Shown here in pieces: positions 18,262-26,647 of a DNA stretch of 64,000 nucleotides. The notes beneath the pieces were generated by a model that saw only the letters and a program-made list of their open reading frames with translations, was not told the DNA's origin and ran no database searches. Position numbers and translations under genes: made by a program. Position 1 is the stretch's first letter; each line of letters begins with the position of its first letter. The DNA comes from Bacillus sp. ISL-37 (GTDB lineage Bacteria > Bacillota > Bacilli > Bacillales > Cytobacillaceae): assembly GCF_018613315.1 (NCBI RefSeq), contig NZ_JAGGQL010000003.1:248001-312000 (forward strand), in the 5' to 3' direction.

Positions 18262-18295
18262 AAGGGCTGCCAGCTATGTTGGTAGCTCTTTTTTA
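18262..18295 (+). terminator. terminator after GH1
   Basis: Arms GGGCTGCC and GGTAGCTC (two wobble pairs) with T6. Confidence 0.7.
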
Positions 18296-18383
18296 TAGAA
18301 GAAAGTCCTTAGCAATAAAAGGAAAAATGAATCTTTTGTCGAATAATATCTCGTTATACACTTAACATACAGGAGGAAATCTT

Positions 18384-18944
18384 ATGTTTCTATTTAAAAT
18401 AGATGAACAATTATCTTTAAAACTAACAGAGGTGTCTGATGCGGATCGCCTATTTGAACTGACTGAAAAGGCACGGGAATATTTAAAAGAGTGGCTTCCG
18501 TGGCTGGACTTTACAACAGATGTTGAAGATACTAGAGAGTTCCTAAAAGGCACAATGAAAGGTTACGCCGAAAGTAAAAGCATGACGACGGTTATTTTAT
18601 ATGAAGGAGAAATAGTCGGAACAGCAGGCTTCAACAGTATCAACTGGTCAAACAAAACGGCATATATCGGTTATTGGCTCGGGCATGAATACCAGGGAAA
18701 AGGAATCATGACCAAGGTTGCCAGGGCATTGACTGATTACGCATTTAACCATTTGAAATTGAACAAAGTTGAAATCAGAGCTGCCGAGGAAAATAAGAAG
18801 AGCAGAGGAATTCCTGAAAGATTAGGCTTTGTAAAAGAAGGCAGGATTCGGCAAGCAGAATGGCTGTATGATCACTATGTGGACCATGTTGTTTATGGGA
18901 TTTTAGCTGAAGAATGGGATAAAAATAAGAATTTACAAAAGTAG
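18384..18944 (+). CDS. GNAT acetyltransferase, RimL-like
   Basis: 186 residues. GCN5-related N-acetyltransferase close to the RimJ/RimL/YdaF group: IGYWLGHEYQGKGIMTKV is motif A with the acetyl-CoA pyrophosphate loop (Q-G-K-G), and NKVEIRAAEENKKSRGIPERLGF is the following motif B region. The usual acceptor for this group is the N-terminus of a ribosomal protein or another amine; not determinable here. RBS CAGGAGG. It is the first of four consecutive GNAT genes. Confidence 0.85.
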   Translation: MFLFKIDEQLSLKLTEVSDADRLFELTEKAREYLKEWLPWLDFTTDVEDTREFLKGTMKGYAESKSMTTVILYEGEIVGTAGFNSINWSNKTAYIGYWLGHEYQGKGIMTKVARALTDYAFNHLKLNKVEIRAAEENKKSRGIPERLGFVKEGRIRQAEWLYDHYVDHVVYGILAEEWDKNKNLQK

Positions 18945-18952
18945 GGATAAAT

Positions 18953-19483
18953 GTGTTATTCCAAAAAGGCAGTTTAATGGTTCGTAGATTAGATGAAAAA
19001 GATAAACACTTATTAGCAAAATGGCTTTCTACTCCTGAAGTCCTTGAATTTTATGAAGGCAGGGATAATTCCTTTGATGTAGAAAAAGTCGAGAGGGTTT
19101 TTTACTCTCCAGATGACGATGAAGTTAAATGCATTATTGAGTATGAAGGTAAGTCAATAGGCTATATTCAATATTATGAATTGGATGAGGAAACTAAAAA
19201 AGAGTATGGATATGAGAGCGGAAGAATTTTCGGAACTGATCAATTTATCGGTGAAGTCGACTATTGGAATAGAGGCATTGGAACTTTGCTTGTTTCATCC
19301 ATGATAGAGTTTCTTTTTGATGTCATGGAAGCCGACAAAGTTGTAATGGATCCACAAGTAAGGAATGAGCGAGCAATAAAATGCTACGAAAAGTGCGACT
19401 TCAATAAAGTTAAACTACTGCCTAAACACGAACTCCACGAAGGAGAACTCCGTGATTGCTGGTTGATTGAGTGTAGGAAATAA
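18953..19483 (+). CDS. GNAT acetyltransferase, AAC(6')-like
   Basis: 176 residues. Fold and motifs match the aminoglycoside 6'-N-acetyltransferase branch of GNATs: IQYYELDEE, GTDQFIGEVDYWNRGIGT with the acetyl-CoA loop (N-R-G-I-G-T), and MDPQVRNERAIKCYEKCDF. Whether it acts on an aminoglycoside cannot be told from sequence; many chromosomal Bacillus members of this group have no proven drug substrate. The GTG start has only a weak RBS (AGTAGGG), eight bases after the previous stop, so it may depend on coupling. Confidence 0.75.
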   Translation: MLFQKGSLMVRRLDEKDKHLLAKWLSTPEVLEFYEGRDNSFDVEKVERVFYSPDDDEVKCIIEYEGKSIGYIQYYELDEETKKEYGYESGRIFGTDQFIGEVDYWNRGIGTLLVSSMIEFLFDVMEADKVVMDPQVRNERAIKCYEKCDFNKVKLLPKHELHEGELRDCWLIECRK

Positions 19484-19501
19484 AAAGGAAGTGTTAGTTG
19501 A

Positions 19502-20440
19502 ATGGACCTGAAAATCACCCCTTTAACCTCCAAAAACTTTTCTGAAATTGTACTTGAAATTGGTTCCGGGTTACCTAACATAGATACCATTAAAATGCTT
19601 GAAAAAAAGGCTACTAGCGAAACGATTTTAAAGATTTTGGGAGTGATTACTCCGAATGGCAGATTAATTGGGTACGGTATGTATGTTACTGGACCATGGG
19701 ATCCCATATTAGAACCGGAATTCGCTGAGGTTTTTATCAAGGTGAATCCTGAGTGGCGTAATCAGGGGATCGGGGGCTGGATATTTACTGAAACCGAGGA
19801 TATTGCCCATCAGAACAAGTCCAAAGTTCTCCAAACTCAAATCCAGGATACAAAGGAGAGAGACCTGAATTGGGCTAAAACGAAAGGCTTTGACATAACC
19901 AGTCATGTTTTCGAATCTCAACTAGAGATTTCTCAGTTTAACATAGATCAATATAGATCTATTTTTAAAAATCTAGAATCATCCGGAATTCATTTTACTA
20001 CTTTAGATGATTATCCAAAGGATAAAGATACCCAAAATCGGTTCTGGGATTTCTGGTGGGAGCTTGTTTCTGATGTTCCAGGCATGAAAGGAAAACCTCG
20101 TCCGGATAATGATAGAATGATAGCCTTGTTGAAAGATTATGATAAGAAGGGCTTTATTTTGGCAGTTGATGGGGATCAATGGATTGCTATGTCTATGATT
20201 GTTAAGGAAACTGAGGATGTCTACTATAATTCGATGACTGGAGTAGATCAGCGATACCGTGGTAAAGGGCTTGCCCTGGCGGTAAAAATAAAAGCCATCG
20301 ATTATGCCTTGCAACATAAAGTGAAATATATTCGAACCCACAACAATTCCAAAAATGCACCAATGCTTTATGTTAATAGAAAGTTAGGTTATGAAGAAAA
20401 GCCTGGAATTTACGGCTTAACAAAGCGAATTGGAGATTAA
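19502..20440 (+). CDS. two-domain GNAT acetyltransferase
   Basis: 312 residues, about twice a single GNAT domain. The N-terminal half has VNPEWRNQGIGGWIFTE and the C-terminal half VDQRYRGKGLALAVKIKAID, both acetyl-CoA loops of the Q/RxxGxG/A type, so both halves look competent or one retains a structural role. The C-terminal half ends YVNRKLGYEEKPG, typical of GNAT motif B. The acceptor is unknown. RBS AAAAGGAAG. It follows the AAC(6')-like gene by 18 bp. Confidence 0.8.
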   Translation: MDLKITPLTSKNFSEIVLEIGSGLPNIDTIKMLEKKATSETILKILGVITPNGRLIGYGMYVTGPWDPILEPEFAEVFIKVNPEWRNQGIGGWIFTETEDIAHQNKSKVLQTQIQDTKERDLNWAKTKGFDITSHVFESQLEISQFNIDQYRSIFKNLESSGIHFTTLDDYPKDKDTQNRFWDFWWELVSDVPGMKGKPRPDNDRMIALLKDYDKKGFILAVDGDQWIAMSMIVKETEDVYYNSMTGVDQRYRGKGLALAVKIKAIDYALQHKVKYIRTHNNSKNAPMLYVNRKLGYEEKPGIYGLTKRIGD

Positions 20441-20484
20441 TCATTTTTGAAGAAGTATTTGATTCTTGTATTGGGGGGCTTGGA

Positions 20485-21027
20485 ATGACCTATGATCATA
20501 AAAATAAAACAATTACTACTAGTAGGCTAATTCTTCGAATGTTTCAAAAATCCGATGCGGAAGACGTTGCCAGGCTTTGTCATAATTACAATATCTATAA
20601 GAATACTTTGTACCTGCCGTATCCTTACTCATTAAAAGACGCTTTATCTTGGATGGAAAGCCATCAAGATAATTTTGAAGCGGAAAAATCATACGAGTAC
20701 GCTATAACAAATAAGGAAAGTGGAGAATTAATCGGCGCTATAGCATTATCCAACAACCAGAGGTTCAATCATGGTGAAATAGCTTACTGGATTGGTGAAG
20801 AGTTTTGGGGAAGAGGCTTTGCAACAGAGGCAGCAGAAGCAATCGTACAATTCGCGTTCAGTGAAAAGAAATACCATAAAGTATTTGCTCGCTGCTTTCA
20901 TTCCAATCCGGCTTCAGGACGGGTGTTGCAAAAGCTTGGAATGAGGGAAGAAGGTATTTTAATTGACCATGTCAGGAAAGAAAACCGTTATGAAGACTTA
21001 GTTCACTATGGAATGATTAACACCTAA
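20485..21027 (+). CDS. GNAT acetyltransferase, RimJ/RimL family
   Basis: 180 residues. TTSRLILRMFQKSDAEDVAR is the classic RimJ/RimL N-terminus; IAYWIGEEFWGRGFATEAAE is motif A with G-R-G-F-A-T, and NPASGRVLQKLGM is motif B. Probable acceptor: a protein N-terminus such as a ribosomal protein. The RBS is GGGGGG. It is the last of the four-gene GNAT run and ends at a strong terminator. Confidence 0.85.
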   Translation: MTYDHKNKTITTSRLILRMFQKSDAEDVARLCHNYNIYKNTLYLPYPYSLKDALSWMESHQDNFEAEKSYEYAITNKESGELIGAIALSNNQRFNHGEIAYWIGEEFWGRGFATEAAEAIVQFAFSEKKYHKVFARCFHSNPASGRVLQKLGMREEGILIDHVRKENRYEDLVHYGMINT

Positions 21028-21060
21028 AAAAATGCTCAGGCAGCCCTGAGCATTTTTCTT
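21028..21060. terminator. bidirectional terminator
   Basis: Arms AATGCTCAGG and CCTGAGCATT, A7 before and TTTTCTTTT after; shared by the GNAT run and the convergent SDR gene. Confidence 0.85.
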
Positions 21061-21843
21061 TTATAAAAGCGATTCCGCTCCATCTATATAGACTTCTGTG
21101 CCGGTGATATGCGATGACAGATCGGAAGCGAGAAAGAACACGAGGTCTGCTACTTGTTCTGGTTTTCCGGCACGTTCTTCCAGTGGTTGATTGCCCTCTG
21201 GATATTCAACTGGGATTTTTATTTTTTCTAGGTCTTCCTCTTGCGGGAAAGTGTTTTTGCCTATGTTGGTTTCAATAGCACCCGGGCAGATGATATTGAC
21301 TCTAATTTTATATTGCGCAAGTTCCAGGGCTGCCATTTTACCAAAGCCTGTTTGACCGATTTTGGAAGTACTGTAGGCAGACATCCCGAAATTCTTATAA
21401 ATCCTGTTTCCGTTTATTGAGCTCGTGATGATGATGCTGCCACCATGCTTCTTCATATGGGGAATTGCATATTTTACGGTAAGAAATGTTCCTTTGAGGT
21501 TCGTGTTGATGGTTTCGTCCCAGTCCTCAGGGGTTAGATCTTCAATTGGGGCCATTACACCATTGATGCCAGCGTTGGCAAATACGATATCGACTTTTCC
21601 CCAGGCATCAACAACCTTTTGATAGCTTCGTTCCATTTCTTCCGGGTTTGCGATATCACATTCGACGATGAGCGCGCTCCCGCCAGACTTTACAATTGAC
21701 TCCTCAACAACCTTGGCGTTTTCTTCCTTCACATCGATTAAGGCAACCTTTGCACCCTCCTGGGCCAGTTTTATAGCTGCGGCTCTTCCGATACCGGAGC
21801 TGGCACCTGTTATAAAAGCGACTTTACCATCTAATTGACTCAA
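21061..21843 (-). CDS. SDR family oxidoreductase, TTG start
   Basis: 260 residues. Classical short-chain dehydrogenase: TGASSGIGRAA cofactor loop near residue 12, NAGING in strand 4, catalytic Ser in IITSSINGN, and YSTSK with Tyr and Lys. CDIANPEEM and LIDVKEE suggest preference for NAD(H). The open frame runs 36 codons further upstream, but the RBS AAGGAGG is placed for TTG at 21843, which gives (M)SQLDGKVAFITGAS, the normal family start. Substrate unknown. Confidence 0.85.
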   Translation of the reverse strand: MSQLDGKVAFITGASSGIGRAAAIKLAQEGAKVALIDVKEENAKVVEESIVKSGGSALIVECDIANPEEMERSYQKVVDAWGKVDIVFANAGINGVMAPIEDLTPEDWDETINTNLKGTFLTVKYAIPHMKKHGGSIIITSSINGNRIYKNFGMSAYSTSKIGQTGFGKMAALELAQYKIRVNIICPGAIETNIGKNTFPQEEDLEKIKIPVEYPEGNQPLEERAGKPEQVADLVFFLASDLSSHITGTEVYIDGAESLL

Positions 21844-22063
21844 AATAGCTGCCTCCTTTTTGGTGATCCGAATATTTTTAACTATGCCCCATTTTTTGAT
21901 AAATAAAACAGTGGAAACTAGCAAACTGTCATTCCATGAAACTTTTTCCATACAAGTTCGTAATAAATATAAAGCCTCCTTATGATGGGAGGATTTTTCA
22001 TCATCCAGATTTGTCGATTAAAAGGGTAATTTGTATTTTTTTAGTGATACAGGGGGGAGATAT

Positions 22064-22771
22064 ATGGACAAGCAGGAAAAAGTCATTTCTAAGCTTGATG
22101 AACTATTAACAGAATTAAAGGCGGGAAAAGAGGAAAGCTCGGCTTCCCTGGCTGCACATCCGCCGAGGTCATCAAAGCTTAGTACAATTAGCAGGATTCT
22201 AATCATTACACTTTTCGTAGCTTCTGGCATAGGTGCTGGTTTCTGGTATTTTACGGGGAGCACAGGCAAGGCTGAGTCGACTGTATTCATTGAACAAGTA
22301 CACGGATTGGCAACCTTGGCCACGGCAGAGGCACATGTGAAGGTTATCATTGAACAAAAAGATAATGAGTTTCTCGGGGAGAAAATAAACTTCAATATAC
22401 CAGGGACAAAGCGTGAATTGCTATTGATCGTACCAGCAACTGTGATAGCAGGTGTTGATTTGCAAGCAATCGATAAAAAAGACATGAAGGTGGACGAGGT
22501 GAAAAAAGTAGTAGAGATTGTACTGCCTCAGGCACAATTCATTCAAGAGCCGTCAGTTAAGATGGACGAGGTGAGGACATTTTCCGATGAAGGCCTTTTC
22601 CGTGGAAAAGTACGGTGGGATCAAGGATTCGATTTGGCCGCAATAGCCCAGGAACAAATTAAGCAGGAAGCGGTAGATTCAGGTATTTTACAAAAAGCTG
22701 ATAAAAATGCAGAAACAGTGTTGAAGGAATTTTTTGGGCATTTGGGATACGATGTCATTATAAATAGATAA
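22064..22771 (+). CDS. DUF4230 membrane-anchored protein
   Basis: 235 residues. A polar N-terminus with a helical stretch (EKVISKLDELLTELKAG), one membrane segment around residues 46-66 (ILIITLFVASGIGAGFWYF), then an extracytoplasmic DUF4230 domain that begins near EQVHGLATLATAEAHVKVII. Function not known. RBS GGGGGGAG favours ATG 22064 over an upstream frame opening. Monocistronic. Confidence 0.7.
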   Translation: MDKQEKVISKLDELLTELKAGKEESSASLAAHPPRSSKLSTISRILIITLFVASGIGAGFWYFTGSTGKAESTVFIEQVHGLATLATAEAHVKVIIEQKDNEFLGEKINFNIPGTKRELLLIVPATVIAGVDLQAIDKKDMKVDEVKKVVEIVLPQAQFIQEPSVKMDEVRTFSDEGLFRGKVRWDQGFDLAAIAQEQIKQEAVDSGILQKADKNAETVLKEFFGHLGYDVIINR

Positions 22772-23009
22772 TAATATTATGTAAACCGAGTTGGTTTTGA
22801 ATTGCAATTCTTGAGTACAGTAATTTGATAATAAAATTATATCAATTGAATGATCTATGTTAGAGATTCTCCTTTTTAAATATATTTTGTTCTCCTTAAA
22901 TATTTTCACACATCTTGTAAATATTATTAATAAACCCAAGTGTTGGACAGGTTAGCAAGCCGCTACAGAACTTAGCCATTTGACAATTGATTAAAATGAG
23001 GTGAAATGG

Positions 23010-23150
23010 ATGAGGATTTGCGAAGTTTGTGGACGGAAGGATGTTTCAGAGAATAAGGAAGAAAAGCTTTTTCAACCCGTTAGGCTTCATGTATGCGAGA
23101 GCTGCAAGCAGAATCGTAAGATGACACCTCTTGGTGATTGGGCTTACTAA
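23010..23150 (+). CDS. 46-aa zinc-ribbon protein
   Basis: A short gene with a good RBS (TGAGGTG) and its own terminator. The product starts MRICEVCGRKDVS and has a second pair in HVCESCKQN, so two CxxC knuckles about 22 residues apart form a probable structural zinc site. It resembles the small CxxC-type proteins common in Bacillus; no specific function can be assigned. Confidence 0.65.
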   Translation: MRICEVCGRKDVSENKEEKLFQPVRLHVCESCKQNRKMTPLGDWAY

Positions 23151-23153
23151 ATG

Positions 23154-23185
23154 AATCCAGGCGCAGGCCTGGATTATTTATTTTA
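23154..23185 (+). terminator. terminator after zinc-ribbon gene
   Basis: Arms AATCCAGGC and GCCTGGATT, then ATTTATTTT. Confidence 0.7.
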
Positions 23186-23254
23186 TAAGTAAATATAAAA
23201 TCAATCTAGCTCGAATGCTTAGCCTTACAGTCCCTAACTCTTTTTGCCTTTAAA

Positions 23255-23282
23255 AGTTTAAGGCTCTCAAAAACGAGAGCCT
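23255..23282 (-). terminator. hairpin at the end of sspH
   Basis: Minus-strand arms GGCTCTC and GAGAGCC; the hairpin starts at the stop codon. The following T tract is interrupted (TTAAACTTTT), so it is a weaker terminator. Confidence 0.5.
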
Positions 23283-23460
23283 AGTTTTCATCCAAGCCGT
23301 CAATAGATACAAGCTGTCTTTCTTCATGTGTTCCTCTTGGTGAAATGACCGCCATGCTAGAAGTAAGATCGATGCTTTCAATCCAGATCGGGACTCCGTG
23401 GTAATGTACAGATATTTCACTTTCCGCGGCCAGTATTTCTTTTACACGTTGTAAATCCAT
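23281..23460 (-). CDS. sspH: H-type small acid-soluble spore protein
   Basis: 59 residues matching the SspH family: MDLQRVKEILAAESEISVHY followed by GVPIWIESI and a polar tail. The family is made in the forespore and packed in the spore core, which marks the organism as a spore former. A GTG three codons earlier belongs to the RBS AGAGGTGA; ATG 23460 is the start. Forespore sigma-G control is expected from the family, but I did not locate a convincing promoter. Confidence 0.85.
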   Translation of the reverse strand: MDLQRVKEILAAESEISVHYHGVPIWIESIDLTSSMAVISPRGTHEERQLVSIDGLDEN

Positions 23461-23530
23461 ATCAATCACCTCTTACTTAAAATATCCATAGATAGCTTCA
23501 GGTATGTATGGAGGTTGTTGTGGGGGAATC

Positions 23531-23566
23531 AAAAAAGCGAACCAAGGTAATCATGATTCGCTTTTT
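23531..23566. terminator. terminator of the interrupted phosphodiesterase gene
   Basis: Arms AAAAGCGAA and TTCGCTTTT around a 15-nt loop, T runs on both strands, just after the stop at 23571. Confidence 0.7.
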
Positions 23567-23570
23567 ATAA

Positions 23571-25511
23571 TTATTTAGTTAGATTTTTTATTCTTTTACC
23601 CTCTACATAATTGGGAATTTGCAGCCCAAGTAATTCATAAATAGTTGGTGCTATATCGAGATTGGTGATTGGCTCTATCTGTTTTCCACGGGGGATGTCA
23701 GGTCCCATTGCCACGAATACGGCTCTCAGTTGCTCGCGATTCGGATTCCCGCCATGTGTACCTAACTCGGATGTTGGTTTTACAATATGGGATTCACCCT
23801 GGCCCATTATATAACCAGGAGCAGCCATCAATAAAAGATCCCCGGCATTTTGCTCCTTTGATTTTTTGTTTTGGGATATTTTTTTAATATCCTGGTAGGG
23901 GTGGACATCGGCGTTAACGAGATAACCAAATAAATCTTTTGTATTTTCTTTTACACCGGTAAATGAGAAATTCACGGTGCTGTTCCATATCTCTTTCAGC
24001 TGGTGCCTGATGACAGGACCGTTTTCATTCCTGTTCACCTTAATCCCTTTGAAGGCCTGGATAATGTCATTCCTGACATGTTCATAATCTTCCTCTGGAA
24101 CGATTCCATGCTTTTCTCTCGATTTCAGGTTGATGTATACATGTGCTGCCGAACCGCTTGGAATTGCAATCGCTTTTGATTTCTTATAATCAATCTTTCC
24201 GTCGGAATCTAATACAAGAAGCCCATTGTCCTTGAGAACCTTATTGGGCTCTAGTGCTGAATGCGCCGGTTCCATGCCGTGGTCGGAAACTATGAAGAGA
24301 TGATCGTTCCCGTCTAATGATTCAACGGTCTTGCCGACGACACTGTCTGCAACTTTATAGGACCATTTTATATAATCCATGTACTTTTCCGTTTTTTCAG
24401 GTGTATAGTCAGGCTGCCTAGGGTCTGTCAACAAGTACTAATGCTCCTGAAGGTCAATTTGCGGTGCGTAGAACATTAGCAAATCCGGCTGGTATTCTTT
24501 TTTGATAAAAAGGGATACATCTGTTACCCAGTTTACGAACCTCTCCGAAACTTCCTCGTATTCTTTCCTGGAAATCCAGCCTTTTTCAAGGGCGATGTCA
24601 TCATCCTGAGGCGGGAAAAAACCAAATTGGTCCCTGATTCGTTCAGGAAATCCTTCTGGCCCATCAATTAAACCTGACGTCACTGCTGAACGGTACATGA
24701 CAGCTTCCTTACCCAATGCTGGGTCAGTTGAAGTGAAGTTGAACCAAAAACCTGCTGTCTGGTCTTCTTTTACCTGAAGCGTGACGGATCCCCAATCTTT
24801 TGGACTAACTCCTTTTTTATCAATCTTTTTATTGTCAGAGACGATAAATTTGTCGTAATTCTTCGTCTCATCGTTGCTTGAATCGTACGCAAGCACATGG
24901 ATTTCTTTGTTTTTACTATCCTCGACCTTAATCTTGAAGGAGGTTTCCATCAATGGACTGAAGCTTGTCGGAGTGTTGCTCCAGCCTGATGCTTCTGTAA
25001 ATTTGAGCTTTTCCTGATTACTGGGGGACAGAGTATCTCCATAGTAAATCGTATAGTCCGCCTGCTTACCAGTGGAAGGATTCGCCCCGGCAAATGCAAC
25101 CGTAGCTGTAGTTTTTCCTTGCTTCCTGGCTTCGACCCAGAGTGGGTCTACCTCAAATTCACTTAAAAAGGCATTTTTCTGCTTTGTAAGAGCTGCATCT
25201 TTCTGCTGCCAGGCATTGCTGACAATGGTTGTTTTAAGCGGTGTTGCACCGGTCGCTATAGCAGCGTGTGACGGAGCAGTAAGGGACGGGCTTACTGTTC
25301 TGGCGTATTTGGCGATAGTTCCTTTTTCGATTACATTCTTTATATTAGGCAGTTTGCCGTCTTTTACATAACTCCGGGTGAGATCATTGCGCATGCCGTC
25401 AAAAGAAATAAGAATTACCTGGCGGTCGCTTGCTGCTTCTGCCATAGTCACGTTGATGGATGAAAAAGTGATAAATAATAGAATAATTACTTTTAAAAAT
25501 CTAGTTGTCAT
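23571..25511 (-). pseudogene. secreted alkaline-phosphatase-family phosphodiesterase, interrupted by an amber codon
   Basis: One reading frame of 647 codons broken only by TAG at 24438-24440 (codon 358). The N-terminus has a signal peptide (KVIILLFITFSSINVTMAEA) after ATG 25511 with RBS TAGGAG. The first part carries ISFDGMRNDL and the nucleophile region PSLTAPSHAAIATG; the stop falls right after IDLQEH, which supplies an Asp and a His ligand. The second part, in the same frame, continues YLLTDPRQPDY and has VSDHGMEP and GTHGG with the remaining metal ligands. Without readthrough the product cannot bind both metals. CAG to TAG is the simplest change. It could also be a sequencing error. Confidence 0.8.
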
Positions 25512-25680
25512 AGAATCTCCTACTTCGATGTTATACAGGGATTTACCTATTTTTAAGGGGTTTAAAACTTTTTGAAAATTAGCTATACAACCGCCAGGCA
25601 AAAACGGGAACCGTGCTCGATAAAATCTGCATATATTCATGATATAAATTTTTTATAAAATAGGGAGGGATAGATGTAGT

Positions 25681-26238
25681 ATGAAACTAAAAAATAGATT
25701 TATAATGGTATTTTTAGCGATTAGCACCGCATTATTTTTAACTGCTTGCTCTGGTGAAGAAGAAAAATCAAGCACTGAAGACCACAACAGCCATGCAAAT
25801 ATGGAGCATTCGGGATCGGGAGAATTACCACAAGGTCTGCAGGAAGCATCAGACCCAACATACAAAGTTGGCAGCAAGGCAATCATCACGGACGACCACA
25901 TGACAGGAATGGTTGGAGCAGAAGCGGAGATCGTAGGAGCATATGAGACTGTCGTCTATTCGTTATCCTATGACCCTACCAATGGTGGAGACCGAGTAGA
26001 ACAGCATAAATGGGTCATCCATGAAGAACTGCTTGATGTCGGTGACGAACCATTAAAGCCAGGGGATGAAGCCACGATCAATACCGATCATATGGAAGGA
26101 ATGAAAGGAGCAAAAGCGGTTATTGACTCAGCTGAAAAAATGACAGTATATATGGTCGATTTCACGCCAACAGATGGCTCTGAAAAAGTGACGAACCATC
26201 AGTGGGTAACCGAAGACGAACTTTCTCCCGCTAAATAA
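25681..26238 (+). CDS. ydhK: YdhK-family lipoprotein (DUF1541 repeats)
   Basis: 185 residues. Signal peptide with lipobox LTAC (Cys22 acylated). A histidine/methionine-rich stretch (DHNSHANMEHSGSG) follows, then two DUF1541-type repeats of about 60 residues, each with a DHMxGMxGAxA motif (TDDHMTGMVGAEAEI and NTDHMEGMKGAKAVI) and ending in HKWVIHEEL or HQWVTEDEL. The His/Met content suggests copper or other metal binding at the cell surface, an inference. Related proteins occur next to copper or stress genes in Bacillus and staphylococci. Confidence 0.85.
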   Translation: MKLKNRFIMVFLAISTALFLTACSGEEEKSSTEDHNSHANMEHSGSGELPQGLQEASDPTYKVGSKAIITDDHMTGMVGAEAEIVGAYETVVYSLSYDPTNGGDRVEQHKWVIHEELLDVGDEPLKPGDEATINTDHMEGMKGAKAVIDSAEKMTVYMVDFTPTDGSEKVTNHQWVTEDELSPAK

Positions 26239-26263
26239 TATCGAGATTGCCAAAATCATGCAG

Positions 26264-26289
26264 GATTGTCCCTCATATCGTCTGGGTAT
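26264..26289 (+). promoter_or_regulatory. possible sigma-B promoter
   Basis: GGGTAT at 26284 with GATTGT 14 bp upstream; the -10 is identical in context (GGGTATATAAG) to the candidate at 50027. It would drive the 37-aa gene. Confidence 0.3.
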
Positions 26290-26320
26290 ATAAGTACTAA
26301 GACATGAGGAGGGATGACAC

Positions 26321-26434
26321 ATGAAAAAATTAATCAGAACGGCGCTTAAATGGGGACCAGTTCTATATCCGATTGTGAAGAAAATGTTGAATAACAAAAA
26401 AACATCCTCGATTAAAACTAGCTATTCAAAATAA
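26321..26434 (+). CDS. 37-aa basic peptide
   Basis: Short gene with a strong RBS (GAGGAGGGA) and a strong terminator after it. The product starts MKKLIRTALKWGPVLYPIVK and is positively charged with an amphipathic helix, so it may associate with the membrane. No annotated family is recognised. The nearby GGGTATATAAG element suggests general-stress control. Confidence 0.55.
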   Translation: MKKLIRTALKWGPVLYPIVKKMLNNKKTSSIKTSYSK

Positions 26435-26444
26435 ATGTCCTACC

Positions 26445-26487
26445 GACCGCACAGGAGTCATAAGGTGGCTGCTGTGCGGTCTTTTTC
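26445..26487 (+). terminator. terminator
   Basis: Arms GACCGCACAG and CTGTGCGGTC with T5. Confidence 0.8.
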
Positions 26488-26647
26488 TATTTATGCCAAA
26501 TGACCGAACCGTGAACTGGTAGGAGGATTGCCACTTTGGTAAATAATCTTTATATTTCAGACTATTGTTCATGTTATAATGGTAAAATGAATCATAAACT
26601 ATGTACATAAAGTTGGCTTGCATGGGTCTAGTAAAAGGAAGGTATCT

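Noticed and set aside
21844-21951. 36-residue N-terminal extension of the SDR protein
   Set aside because: The RBS AAGGAGG lies inside this stretch, placed for TTG 21843, and SDR proteins normally start just before the cofactor loop.
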